64,000 bases of DNA from Apus apus (GCF_020740795.1 NC_067296.1:7479001-7543000), one strand, 5' to 3'; shown: positions 12,184 through 29,126, numbered from the stretch's first letter. Notes: generated from the letters alone by a model not told the origin. Translations and numbers: made by a program.

Positions 12184-14935
12184 CTGGAATAAAAATTGAA
12201 AAAAAAGACAAGTCATCACAGTTGCATCAATCCCAGATGTCCACAGCATCTATCTGCTTCACAGGATTCTATAAAATGGTTCACAGAGCAGCACCCAGAG
12301 CAGCATCTTTGTGTTTCTGAAAAAGCATAAGTCTACAGAAATGCTGGTGTCCTGCTTTCCACTGTGATTCCCTGCCCCTCTTCCAGTTATCTGCCTAGAA
12401 CAGCACAACAAACCTACACTGAGCAAGGCACTGGGAGTTGGATACAATAAAGCTGGTGTAGGCTCAAGCCCAGACTAAGGGCTCCTTGGCTAAGGCAACC
12501 AAGGCAAAAGTAACTCAGTGAGAAACTGAAAAGAGAAGCATGAGTTCTTAAGGTCTCTTCTCTGCGTTCTATTTTGCTCTTTCAGTTCAAACAACTGATA
12601 CAAACATTAATCACTCACTGGTTTTTGGAGGTTATTTTACCCTGTGCAGTGACGTAAAGATGAAAAAAACTTTAAAATCCCTCAAAGAAGTTTCATTTTG
12701 CTCAGCTTGGGAGTTGAGCTATTTATGTTTTTCTCTCTAGTGGCACAGGGCTGCCCCGAGACTGGGCCGATTAATTAACTTTGCCTTTCTATTTCTAACA
12801 TTTCCTAGGCTTCCAACTGCCACTCACATTCCACCTGCAGGCACAGCCAGGCCATCCTTATGCAGGGAGAGTTCTGCAGCCATCCTGCATACGCTCCTGA
12901 ATCCTGAAAAGTTTCAGCTGAGTGCTGGCAGCTGCAAAGAAGACTGTAATCTTCTCAGCAAAAAGCTACACCTGCCATTTTTAGCTGCTTTATTAGAACA
13001 GAGCAAAATCATTCTGTTTCTACATGGCATACATTTTTGTTTGCAGGGATAGTTACTTTTGTGTATATACTAATCTACATTTTCACCTCACTGAGCTCAC
13101 ATACTGCACAAAAAAAGCTGGCAACAAAAGAAGCTTGCTAATGCTGCTTCACCAAAGCCATGGTCACTAACAGGCCAACTGACTCCACCTCGACTGCCTG
13201 AGGAACCTGTGATCAAAAAGCAGACCACAGGCTTTGTCTTTTAAATGAAAACACAATCTAGCCCTTATGGACTTCCCAGTGGTAAACCAGAGGGAGAGGA
13301 GGTGGGGGAAATCAATGCTCTGCTTCAATTAGTCAGTCTGAAACAGCACTTCAGAAAAGACTTTCCACCCAATATTCATTGCAGCTGCTAGAATACTGAT
13401 CAATGCCCCCACACACTCCTGTTAAAATGAAAAAAATTAACTGAATGAAAGGAGCCATAATAAAAAAAATACATGGAAGGGGGAGGGGAAACCGATCACA
13501 AACCAACAACCAAGAGGCCAGGAAAACAAACAATCCATCAACAGCCTAGCAGTTAATATTACTTGATGAAAGGCTGCACTTAATGACAACACCATGTGGG
13601 AAAAGTTAAGGAGCAGCTCAGTGTCTGCTCAAAGGCACACACTGCTCTGAGTCTCTCCACAAGCAGAAATGGCACTGGTGTCAAGAGACAAGCTGTGAAT
13701 CACAGGAAATGTGGAGTTCTAAATTAACATCTGAGCATAAGGGACAGGAGTAAAACCTTCTCCCTCCCCAGATCTCTCCTCCTTAAGTTGTGCAAGATGA
13801 AGTCTGTGGAGAAAGACAACAGAGAGTCTGTTCTGAGCAAGAACTGTTCCACAAAAGACTTTCAGAGGAAGACCTTTGTCTGGCACATCAGTCATACACC
13901 CCCAAGACAAGGAATGATCCTGTGCTGACAAGGAGCTGGATTAAGCATTACAGCTCTCCTACCTCTGCTGTTATTAACTACTAAACAAAAGCACCTGGCC
14001 ACGCATAGACAAGATGTCAGGATTAGGAAAGTCCCCAGTTAAAGTCCTTCAGGCTGTGACACTCAAAAGACACCAACAGCTCCGATTTTGACTTGTGGTT
14101 TGTACCCAGGCTGGAGTTCACACAGCTGAAAGGCAAACCAGGCCAAACCAACACCAGCACTGCTGCTCCTCAGGCAGAGCTTCTCCAAGCTCAACATCCC
14201 TGTCCAGGCAGCCCAACCTGTGCCAGGCAGGCTCCCAACTGCCAACCACCATGGTTACAAGCACGATAGAAACCTCAGCACGTGAGCAGGCACAGATAAA
14301 TATAGTTTTAAGAAACACGCTGGCTGGCAAGACAGATAAGGTAACAAAGCCATTTGGCTGCAAATTATTGACTGAAACCCTCAAGATTTCACGGAGACTT
14401 GCAAATAAGTTCTGTTTGAGCCTGTTTTTTGCTGGTGAGACAAGAAAATGTTTCTATCTCAAGTTCTAAAATCTGCACCCAGGGGACCAACCCCGCGGGC
14501 TGCCGGGGCTGCCGGGCAGGGCAGCCACACAGGGCAGCAGGCACAGCCGCCCCGGGAGGCCAGCGCGCCAACACAAACCGACCCCAGCACAGCGGCTACC
14601 CCGGAGCGCAGCAGCACACGGCCCCGCCGAGGAATTTCACGCCACAAGACACCGGGGGAGGAGGAAACACCACACACGTTCCCGCCCGCCCGTTCCGCTC
14701 CCTGGCTCTGACGGGGGCACTTGTTGCGCTGCCGGCCCGCGCGGGGCAGGGCCGGGCCGGGCAGGCCCGGGACACCGGCCGCACCGCCCCCCGGGCCCCC
14801 CTGCCCAGCCCGGGCTGCTCCAGCCACTGAAGGGCCGCAGCCCCCGCTCCCCGCGGCCGCCAGCGCTGCCCCGCGGGCCCCGCAGCCCGGGCGGACCGAG
14901 CCCACCCCCAGCCCACCCGCGGGCCCGGCCCTCAC
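12184..14935 (-). other. SPATA2: SPATA2 5' UTR intron
   Basis: This 2.75-kb stretch links the acceptor at 12183 to the CpG-island region. No coding frame with similarity was seen. The intron's existence follows from the strong acceptor; its far end depends on the predicted donor near 14936. Confidence 0.5.
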
Positions 14936-15050
14936 CGCTCCGCGCCCGGGACCCGCCGCTGCTCGGCCGGAAGCGCCCCGTGACCCGGATGCGGACCCCT
15001 CGCACACTCCCACGACGTCCCGGTAGCGGCCGTTCCTCTCTACCGGTGGC
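14936..15050 (-). other. SPATA2: Predicted SPATA2 non-coding first exon
   Basis: On the minus strand GAGCG|GTGAGG gives a good donor with the exon edge at 14936, inside the CpG island and downstream of ETS-like CCGGAAG sequences. The outer edge is a guess, since no TATA box is present and such promoters start at several sites. Confidence 0.35.
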
Positions 15051-15581
15051 GGGGCGCGCCCGCCCGCAGCGCTCGGCCTCCCGGTACCGGTGCGGGGCTG
15101 CCGGCGGGAGGGGGCGGCTGACAGCGGCGCCCCGGAAGCGGATGGTGGGGAAGCGGGGCACCGCCTCCTGCCGTTGGGAACACTTCCGCCGCGGGACGTC
15201 ACGGGGCAGCCTCCTCCGCACGGTCCCGCCGGGGCTGCCTCCGCAGCGGGGAACCCCCGCGGGGGACACGGGGCTGAGGGAGAGGCCGGTGGGGAGAAGA
15301 CGCAGGACCGGCAGTGTCGGCCCGGGGTGAGGGCGGGCAGCCGCTCTCGCCCCTCGCACGTCAGGCGGGAGGCGCCAAACGTCCCCGCCAGCCCGTCCCG
15401 CAGCCCGAGCGCCGCAACCGCCCGCACCGGCCCCGCAGCCCGCGGGACGGCGTCTTGGCCACGCCCCCGGCCACGCCCCCTCCTGTGCGCCACGCCCCGG
15501 GGGCGGGGCCTCGCTGAGGGGGGCGTGGCCGCGCCTGCGCACGGGCGGCCCCGCGATTGGCTGTGGGCGCGGCGGGGGAAG

Positions 15582-19992
<4,411 letters not shown>

Positions 19993-20715
19993 GCCAACTA
20001 GAAGATTAACTGTAAAACCAAGCTTCCATGAGGGGGGAACGCCCAGCATCCTTGCACTTCTCCCTGTACGTCCCAAGATGAGCTCAGGCATCCAGAAATA
20101 TGGAAGACTTTTTAATCCCTATCTCAGTTTCAAATCCTGGTTTGATATTTCTGTACCACTCAGTCTTTTGTTAATGTGCTCTGTGCCACTCAACCCTGTC
20201 AGCCTAATTTTTTTGCTAGACACAACTTAATTGTAGGTGAGCATGGAGGAGACAAATCTGTTTCCCTTTACCTAGGCCTGTTTCTTGGTTTCCTTTGCAA
20301 CTGGGTTAATCTGGCAGATTAAAACCCAAAATATTCCAAATGGAGTGGCCTAAACTAGTTAGTATCTCTTCCCCATTTCATTTACATATCTTCAATGATA
20401 GTAGGGGGTGTATTTGTAGCTCTGTTTTCCTTTAGTGAGACCTCTAGGTGCTAACTGTAATTGTCAGACCAGCTCTCATTTAAAGTGACCTATGATGTCT
20501 GTGATTTCATCATGTTTCCCAGTGGTTAAATTCTTAAATGCAGCCTCTCAACTATATGGAAAAAGTCTCCAGTGTGAGTCTTCAAACTACAACTTTCTTA
20601 GCAAGTCTTTGCACCTGTGTAAGCAACTAGTTCAAAATATTTTACTTCTATGCATGATTATTACTTTCTTTCATAATTTCTACCCAGGAAAATAAACTTC
20701 AGTGTTGGTCTTAGT
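19993..20715 (+). other. RNF114: RNF114 3' UTR with AATAAA at 20691-20696
   Basis: Non-coding sequence follows the stop to a canonical AATAAA, with GT-rich sequence immediately after. Longer isoforms past this point are possible, since human RNF114 has a longer 3' UTR. Confidence 0.55.
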
Positions 20716-23700
20716 TAAAATGCACCATTTTTTAACTATCTTAGCAAATATTTGCAGGCTTTATGATTAAATAGGTGTTTTTGAAACTTGTTTGCGAGTG
20801 ATTTTAAGCCTTATGCTGATAGGGGATTTCAGGTTTTTGTTTTTTTTTTTCCAATACCTCTGCTTTCTATTTAAACTACAATTTTTGTATATATTCCTTG
20901 ATTTTCCAACTCTCAAGGCAAGCTGGTAGCAAAACTTACTAATAATTCATAGCAGCTGCATAGCACTACCTTTCTGCATTACAGATTTTGAACTCCTGTC
21001 CTTCATTTAAATGTTGCTAAGTGAAGCTGTACTTAGGTTGTTTTCCATATAATAGAGTGTGTATAGTATGCAGGTATAGCTTTCAAGCAAAGAGTAAAAT
21101 GTAACCCAGAAAGCAGGATGGCAATTCCAGTAGGTGGTGAATGGATACTCTATATTCAAGTCTACACTTTCACTAGAGAGATTCCTTTTTAGTTCAACAT
21201 TTTCATTAACTTCACAGTCAAGATGTTGAGATCTAAGACACCTGACCACAACTTGTAAATTATGTTAGTGTTGATGTCAGGTCTAATTTAAGCATGTTTA
21301 GTTGGAGCAGTGGACCTGCACCACCACATAATTGAGTGCTAATTAATATATTTGGTCAGTAAATTTAGTATTATTGCACTCTGCAGAGTGCAGCATAGCC
21401 TTACCCTTACAACCCCTTCTAAAACCTCTTCATTAAACATTGTGTCCAGCCAGACCTCTAACACATTTAAGTTCAACTTGGCTTTAGTATGTTCTCCCCA
21501 GCCTGATGTGGGCTCTTAGAGGCTCATCCTGAAGGCTCTGCTTAGTGACTGGGAGCCTTGAGAGGGGAAAAGAAATCTCATGGTACTGTGGAAAAAAAGT
21601 ACTGGTTTTAGGGTCGGTTATTTTAATGCTTGATGTGCAAAGAGATTCCAATGTATCAGTGGTTGGACAAGAACTGCTGGGTTCTGGCCTAGAACGTGGT
21701 TTGGTGATGCCTGCTGACCAGAATCTAGATTTCTGCTACTATTCTAAGTGCACTTCCATGCAGTTCCCACAAAATGTTTAAGGAGCAGTTAGAAGCTTCC
21801 AAGCAACTACTTTGTCATGTTTTTGACTTTTGAAGACAAGTTATAAATTAAATGACCTCTATTTGTAAAATCCTATCTTTGTGTCAACTCTTGTTATTTC
21901 TTCCCCGTGGTCCCTTCCTTTTGGTTCAGCACCTCCCTAAAAACACTTCTTGCCAGCTGTGTAATGCTGCAGGGAGCACAGCAGAGACTGAGAAGTGCAG
22001 AGACTTCAGCTTTTGGCTTCCAGTACATATCTTGTACTGATTAGCTGCAACTTTATCATCTTTCAAACAGTAGACTGTGCAGGTTCTGAGAAATGGTTTG
22101 GATCAAGCTCAGAGCAAGGTCTGCTAGAGCAGGCCAGAACACTGCAGGTGCAGTCCTGTCTGAGTACTCCTCTGAGTGCTGGAAACAAATGCCACCAGGA
22201 CTTTCTTGTTGAATTGTGTGCTTGTGACTGTTCAGCAGGGCTTTTCTGTGGAAAATCCTCAGAGCTCCCATAGCCTTAACTCCTCTGGCTGTCATGTTTG
22301 TGGTGTTTACATCCTTGTGTTGCCCTCAGTTTAGGTAGCTCCAAGTTAGGATGTAAAGGCTGACTTGTGGCAGTGATGGGTCAGAAATTGCTTGATTGTA
22401 CCGTGTCTGTGCAGTCCTATTATCTGATTATACAACTTTGATTTGAATCAATGTATGACTTGGTAATTACTTCACAGAAGGTGCAGACCAAGAATATTGG
22501 CTGTAAAATGCATGCTCGTTCAGCTTTGATTACTTTAGTGTATGAGTAAGAAGCCACGTCCTGGCACCTGCTCGCTTGGTGACGGCAGAATTCACAGCAC
22601 TGGGAGCATCCAAAGAACTGCTCAGAGATAAACCCAGCCATGGATTGCCATTTAACTCCAGCTGCTGAAGGGCTTTGTGTTTCTATGCCGCTGACTCCAT
22701 CATCTTCACAAATCCAAACGTGTTGCACACAGTGTCATATGTCTTTAGTGATATTTGCTGGTTGATTTTAAAAGACATTCTGTTGTGAGGTGAGTGTGTT
22801 CAAAGGCCTTGATTCACCTCATTGTGTGCAGGAACTCGTGATGAAAAAAGGGCTTATTATAGAGTGAGGTCATCTGGGCTTCTAAATCCAGTGGAGTGTT
22901 ACTGCAGAAGGGTGAGGTGCTCTGCCAGAGCTGCTCTCACCTCATCAGCAGCTGATCCTGCGGCCGCAGCAAATCCCAACTGCCCATTGTTGGCAATGAT
23001 GCAATCGGGCCTCCTCGGACCTGTGAAATTCCCGGTGTCTGGCACAAGGAGTCAGCCTAAGGAGGACGATCAGTGAAGAGGGAGAGGGACAGAATGGGAG
23101 GAGACAAGCTTGTAGTGGAACTTGTTTTTTAAATTAATCTGTCTCTGGTCAAAGACCAGATCGGTCTGATAAATTGTTGTCGACGTGAATTGCCTAAGAC
23201 AAAGGCATTGCAGCAGTAAATCCCCAGGTCTCCTTACACTGGGGAGATGAGATCTTGTAAAGGATTCCGTCTATAATAAAGCATTAATGGTACATTCTGG
23301 GTGTCACCTGATTGACAAAGACACAGCAAATTTGCTCTCAGGCCTCTGGCCAGCTGTATGGATGGTCACAGGCAAGACCAGCATAAGAAGGATCAATCTC
23401 TCACACAATACCAAGGCTGTATTAAGTCATGGCAAAGCAGATGAGGGATGTCCTCACAGACCTAAAACTTTTCTTTCTTTTAAATATACTAAAAAAGACA
23501 ATGAGACTTTTGCTTGGTTTGGGGGTGGCTTTTTATTTGTTGGGTTTTTTTTTATAACACAGAGCTTCCTGTCACAGTTGCTTTGGTCTATGCTTCATTC
23601 TTCAAAAGCAACTCTCTTCTAGTCCAACTCACATTTGTTTTTGACTCAGACGCTGTGCTTTAAGAAAAATGATGAAGCAGAGATTTTGGGAGCTGGTTTA

Positions 23701-25730
23701 GTATCCCCATGCAAAGAAGTTCTCTTCCATATCCTGCGCCTAGGGGGAACCAACCCCCGGACGCTGCTGAAGCAGAGACCGGCTCGGCCTGCGCCGACAG
23801 CAGAGGGAGGTCTTGCATTTTGGAGAGAACAGGGCTCGTACTTCCCAGCCCTGTGCTACTCTGTCCTCTTCCCCCGAGCTTGGAGGCCGGCGGTGGGTTT
23901 CACGGAGCTGCTCCCTCCTTGCAGTGAGGGTGCACAAGTCATCCCCATACTTCATGGCCAGAAGTTCCCTTTGCTCCACCACAGTCTTCTTTAGCAGGAG
24001 GATATTTGAGATGCTTCATATAACTGTGGGGCCAAAGAAGGTAAAAAGAAGGATTTGCAGCAGTTTGCTGCTCTGGAACTGGTTGGCCTCTGAGCTTCTT
24101 GGGCCAGTCCATGTGGTTCTGGGCTGGAGCTGTGCCATGGGCTGGTGGCAGGGCTGCTCTGGCCACCCTGGGGTTCAGCAGCTGCCAGAGCCCAGTGCTG
24201 GGGGGTGAGCCTGGTGCAGAGTGGGATGGCAGAGAAACCACTGCCATTTCCAGCCCATGAATCACTGAGGAGCAATCCTGCCCTGTCCCATAGCTTGCTG
24301 GCTCATGGGCACAGGCAGGTCAGGTCACTCTCCCTTGATCTCGATTTTTCCTCTAGCACACGCAATTACTATTTTTTTTCCACACGCAGTGGTTGGAACA
24401 GATCTGATTATCAACATTTCAGAAAGAACAGAGGAGCAGGCTTTGCTTCTTGAAAGAAAACCACAGAGTTGGGTTCCTCGTACAAGTGTCCCCAGTGTAA
24501 CCACATCCGCGGCAGGTGGAGGAGCGCGGGGGGCGCCGGGGAGGTGCCGGGGGAGGCACCTGCGGCAGCCCCCGGCTGCTGCCCCTGCACGGGGGCGGGC
24601 TGGACCCCCGGACCCCCGTGAGGAACGGGGGGGACCTGGCCTCGGTGATTGGAATCACCCAAAGCCTTCGGGGACAGATTTTCCCCTGAACTTCAGGCTG
24701 TTCCAGGGTTGAGTTGTGCAGAGAAACACCTGCTGAAAGCCACGGGCTGTTCTGCAGCAAAGGAGCCACAGAAACGGATCCAGCTCCAGAGCACGTGGCT
24801 GCAGGGGAAGAGTTTGCAAACGCGTCTCGTCTGGGCAGGACTGCCTGTGGCTGGAAGGACAAGCCTTCCAAGCTGTTCCTGCCCTGAGGAAAGACTGACA
24901 GTGAGCTCAGCCCCTGCTCTGCAGCCGTGCCAGTGGAAAGCTTTGCTCCCACTTCTGCATTTCATGCGGGTTGCGGCTAAACAGTAACGTGTGGTCAGAG
25001 GGGGCTGGCGGGGCATGTGTGACGGGCAAGTCACGAGTGGCCCAGCCAGACGTTGGCCAGGAGCAAGGAAGCATTCCCAGCAGGTCCTGTTCCTCCCCTT
25101 CATAAAGCTGCCCGCCACCAGCAGCTGTCTTGGCCTGGAGCTGAGCGCAGCTCCCTCAGCAGGTGGCTGGATTCGTGCCCTGAGCCCTTCCAGGGAGAAA
25201 TCCCCACGTGTGACCATGAGCCCAGTCTGGGCTTTTAACTGCCAGGCTGGGGACACTGCTCTGGCTCTGCCTCGGCGCCTGCTAGCAAGGCTTGGGCACC
25301 TTCCTAAGGGGATGTGTCCCCTATAGAGTGGAAAGCCGAAGAGATCGTGTGCCTCCCTGGGGCTGTTTTACCCACACTGCCATGCCTCTGGGGAAGGAGT
25401 CAGCGGAAAGCAGGAGGGAAGAAAACCAGGGGGCAGCTTGCTAGGGGAGGCTGTGCTGCCTGAAACCTGCCCAGGAGAAGGGAGAAGCATGTCCGGGCAG
25501 GTGCTCCTGGCCCCTGTCTAGGGCGGGGGGAGACAGAAAGTGCCGGACTGTGTCCCAGTCTGCACCGCAGTCCCCAGCGGTGGGGCAGGGGTAGGGACAG
25601 CCAGACGTGGGGGCCCCGAGCATCACCCTCCCCGCTTTCTCCAGCCCCGCTGCCATAGGTCTCCCCGGCCGGGACACAGAGGCCTCGGGTCTGCCGCATG
25701 GCTCCTTGATCTGCTTCCCTCTGGAGCACC
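20716..25730. other. Intergenic region between RNF114 and SNAI1
   Basis: No exon with recognisable similarity was found on either strand. The first half is AT-rich and may include extended RNF114 3' UTR. From about 23.7 kb GC content rises toward SNAI1. A GC-rich patch at 24500-24620 carries CAGGTG (24513) and CACCTG (24557), with another CACCTG at 24727; these match the Snail/ZEB E-box. Confidence 0.5.
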
Positions 25731-25739
25731 GGCACAGAG

Positions 25740-26072
25740 AGACGGGGAGCGCGGCGCGTGGAAACACTCCGGAGAGAAGCCAGAAATGGCTTCTTCATCA
25801 TCATCACGAGCGGCAGTGGTTTCCACGCCGGCCCCCGGGCAGGCAGCGCGGCTGCCCCGCCGCTGCGGACCCCCGGGGCGATCCCGGGGGCTCTGCCCGA
25901 CCCCCGGCGGCGGGGCCAGCACCTGCCGGGCTCCCGCCCCGCCCGGCCCATTGGCTCCGGGGCCCGGGGGCGGCCCCACTCCGCCCTTCCCGCCCCCCCC
26001 AGCCCCGGGCCCATATGAGCGGGCGCGGCAGCGCGGCGGTCCCGCAGCGGGCGGCAGCGCCAGGGCAGCACG
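25740..26072 (+). promoter_or_regulatory. SNAI1: SNAI1 core promoter and 5' UTR in a CpG island
   Basis: Dense CG sequence directly precedes the SNAI1 ATG. Visible elements are a Snail-type E-box CACCTG at 25920-25925, an inverted CCAAT box (ATTGG at 25950-25954), GC boxes, and a TATA-like CATATGAG at 26012-26019, about 55 bases before the ATG. Human SNAI1 is known to repress its own promoter through an E-box. The CpG-rich zone continues through exon 2. Confidence 0.75.
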
Positions 26073-26151
26073 ATGCCGCGCTCCTTCCTGGTGAAGAAGC
26101 ACTTCTCGGCTAGCAAGAAGCCCAACTACAGCGAGCTGGAGAGTCAGGCCG
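26073..26151 (+). CDS. SNAI1: SNAI1 exon 1
   Basis: Encodes the SNAG motif and [12 protein letters not shown], a stretch shared with human (KPNYSEL). The donor is GCCG|GTGCGT. Confidence 0.95.
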
Positions 26152-28603
26152 GTGCGTGGACGGGGCGCGGCGGGACGGGGTGCTCCAGTGCGGGATCTCC
26201 TCATGTCTCCGCACGGGAGCGGGTGGGTGACTTTTTGCCTGGGTACGAGGGTAGATTTTTTTTTTTTTTCTACTTCGTGCATCTCGGGTGGATGGGGTAC
26301 GGGGTCCCCATGTCCCGGGATGTGGTACCTCGGGGTGGGCGGAGGTGCCGCGGGCACCATGGGGCGGACACGGGTGGGCGGGGAGCTCTGCAGGGTCCTC
26401 TTCGCCCCATCCCTCGCTGCAGGACGGACATGAGCGCAGAGCACACCTGGGGTGCGGTTTCTTTTGCCCTGGGGTGGGTTAAGGTTCTTTTGCCGCTCCG
26501 GCTTGGGGCGCGGAGCTCCCACGGGATGGCCTGGGGTCGGGTCCCATTGCCCTGGGGGTGGTGCGGAGCTCCCCGGGGGTGGACTGTGCCCTGAGTGCAG
26601 AACCCCAGCGGGGGTGGGTCGGGGCTCCCTCGCCCCCGTTGCCACGGGGAGCATCGGGCCCCCTCTGAGTGCTGCCGCCTCCCGCAGTGCTGGCTGCCCC
26701 GCTGCTGTACGAGACGTGCCCGCTGCCCGTCATCCCCCCGCCCGAAGTGCTCGGCCCCGGTGCTTACTATCCGCCACTGGTGTGGGACGCGGGGCTTCTC
26801 TCCAGCCTCTTCCCGGGCGGCCCGGGCAGTGAGGCGGCGGGCGGAGCGGCTCCTGCCCTGGACCTGACCGCCCTCTCCAGCGAGGAGGATGAAGGCAAGA
26901 GCTCGGGGCCCCCCAGCCCAGCCTCGGCCCCCGCCGCCGCCGAGCGCTTCCGCTGCGCCCAGTGTGCCAAGGCTTACTCCACCTTCGCCGGGCTCTCCAA
27001 GCACAAGCAATTGCACTGCGACGCCCAGGCCAGGAAATCCTTCAGCTGCAAGTACTGCGAGAAGGAATACGTGAGCCTGGGGGCTCTCAAGATGCACATC
27101 CGGAGCCACACACTGCCCTGTGTCTGCAAGATGTGCGGCAAGGCCTTCTCCCGGCCCTGGCTGCTGCAGGGCCACATCCGGACACACACCGGTAATACTG
27201 GCGCTTGCCCCTCTCCCTTATCGCCTCCCGCTTCCCAGCTCTGCGGCCCTCAGCAAATCGGTGGGCTGAGTGTTATCTGGGAAGATAAGGGCTTCCCAAA
27301 CCCCCTTGGCACATCTCTCTAAAATGTCCTTTAAATATCCTCTCGGCTGGAACTGAGCGCAGGGTCAAGGCTCAGCTCGTAAATCTGTGCTGCTGCTGTT
27401 CATGCCGTGCCTGCCAGCCCATCGGCCGTGGTGTGATGGCCCACGCTTTAGCTCAGTGCCATAAACTGGGGCTAGGACACTGATGGAGCACCCCCTCCCT
27501 CTGCACTGCCATGCCCCAAGCATCCCCTGCCCACACCAAGTGCAGGTGGGCAGGACACCGACCCCGCTGCCCACCACTGTGGCCTCTGCTCCGTGCAGCA
27601 GCCATGAACCTGCTCCAAAGCACCCCCATGCCGAGGTGCACCCCAGCAGGGCCGGGCGAGGCCTGCGGGCAGGTGCGGGGCCACGGGACCGACCACCCCC
27701 TGCACCTGTTGGCGCGGTCCGGGGGCCGCAGCTGCAGCCCACCCCGGCCACCCCTACAATGCATCTCCTGAGCATCCTTTGTGGGGCTGCGGGGATAGTG
27801 TAATTGTTACTTGGCACTGATTTCACACCCTCTTAACGTACTAAAGATGAGGGCTGGAGGAAGCCGGGAAGACTTAATTGTGCTTTCCAAATTGAGCATA
27901 CGCATTTGTTTCCTCCAAAAGAGTCTTTCTGGGAGGAACTCGCCTGGCCAGGCTTTTCAATGTGAGCCGGGTGGGAGAAGGGGGAGCGCGGGGATCGGCG
28001 GAGGAAATAGCTATACTCACCCTGGCGCTGGCGCCTTTCAGCCGCTGCCTGCTATGATATAATTAACACATAGTGCTTGGCTTTCCTGCCTCTCTGCAAA
28101 CGGTTTGCTTTGCTCCAGGCAGGAGACGAATATCGCGTCTGCGTTTGTATGTGCAACCGCCTTGCTGCTTGCAGATGTTTCCAGCATTAATTTTCCTTGG
28201 TGCCTAGGAGAGGCTTTTCTGGGAGTAGGAAATTCCCAAGTCCGTGGCTTTCCCAAGTGAATGCTGTACATACCTCGCCTGGCTTTCCCTCTGAACAATA
28301 ACAACCAGCACTTCTTTTCGCTGTGCTCTTCACAAACTTTGGCTAATGAATGGCTCCTTCTTTGATATTCCCCCTGTGTTGATGCACTGGTTAATTGGGA
28401 ACGTTTCTCTTTGTCCCATAGGTGAAAAGCCCTTTTCCTGTACACACTGCAACCGGGCCTTTGCTGACCGCTCTAATCTCCGCGCCCACCTGCAGACCCA
28501 TTCAGATGTAAAGAAGTACCAATGCAAAACCTGCTCCCGGACTTTCTCCCGTATGTCTCTGCTCCACAAGCACGAGGAGACGGGCTGCTCTGGCTCTCGC
28601 TGA
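26073..28603 (+). CDS. SNAI1: SNAI1 (Snail), zinc-finger transcriptional repressor of EMT
   Basis: Exons 26073-26151, 26688-27191 and 28422-28603 join to 765 bases and 254 residues; human has 264. Known role: binds CAGGTG E-boxes and represses E-cadherin and other epithelial genes in mesoderm and neural crest. Seen here: the SNAG repressor motif MPRSFLVKK at residues 1-9, which recruits LSD1 and HDAC complexes; a proline-rich middle; a degron-like DEGKSS at 94-99 followed by PPSP; and five zinc fingers. Finger positions are C116-C119-H132-H136, C147-C150-H163-H167, C173-C176-H189-H193, C201-C204-H217-H221 and a final C2HC C229-C232-H245-C250. Mammalian SNAI1 keeps only the last four. SNAI2 (Slug) is excluded because its Slug domain is missing and the neighbours are those of SNAI1. 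Confidence 0.96.
26688..27191 (+). CDS. SNAI1: SNAI1 exon 2
   Basis: Acceptor CTCCCGCAG|TGCTGG. It encodes the proline-rich region, the degron-like site, zinc fingers 1 and 2, and finger 3 up to IRTHT. The donor is ACCG|GTAATA. Confidence 0.95.
27192..28421 (+). other. SNAI1: SNAI1 intron 2 with candidate regulatory block
   Basis: The first half is ordinary GC-rich intron. From about 27820 to 28340 the sequence turns to mixed composition dense in short motifs. It includes a palindromic NF-kB-like GGAAATTCCC at 28228-28237 and a SOX-like AACAATAA at 28294-28301. This looks like an intronic enhancer; the call is inference. Confidence 0.4.
28422..28603 (+). CDS. SNAI1: SNAI1 exon 3 (terminal coding part)
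   Basis: Acceptor GTCCCATAG|GTGAAA. It encodes the GEKP linker, fingers 4 and 5 ([19 protein letters not shown] and [13 protein letters not shown]) and the short tail GCSGSR, then TGA. Confidence 0.95.
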
Positions 28604-29126
28604 GGACTCTGCTCCCCCAGGCCTCTCACCACGCAAATACCTATCTTATAACTAGTTTCTGTAGGAGTTAGTTTCCTCCGTCGCCATCGCAGTGTGCGCC
28701 GGGCTGGCTGCAGTTCCTCTGGCGCTGGAGACTTGCTCACACTCCTGGCTTGGTGCCTTCTCTGCAATGTGAAGGCCTGATGCTTCTCCCATCCTGGCGT
28801 TTGAGGGTGCAGGATCGGACTCCGGTGCAAAGCGTGGGTTACAAAGCGAGTGTGAAACTCGGGGGGCACAGCAGGTTGCCCCTGCTTGCCAGGGGCACTC
28901 AGCACCTTGCAGGGTTGGACCAGCACCCTGACCCCACCACCGGTATCAAACATTGCGACCATGTAGCTGGGGGGGGGGGCGGCTGTGTTTTGATTTTGTT
29001 TGTTTCTTTGTGTTTTGTTTCTTCCATAACCACTTGGTAACTTCTAAGAACCAATATTTTCTTAATGAAGGACAAAATGTTACCCCCCTGCCCCAAATGT
29101 ATATATGCCGCCTGTAGAAGGTGTAA

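Noticed and set aside
24481-24520. A CPQC-N-H zinc-finger-like string upstream of SNAI1
   Set aside because: Only half a finger, no second histidine at the right spacing, and an unrelated frame follows; chance in GC-rich sequence.
25400-27187. Minus-strand open frames of 241 to 343 codons across SNAI1
   Set aside because: Shadows of the GC-rich SNAI1 promoter and exons; no similarity and opposite to a certain gene.
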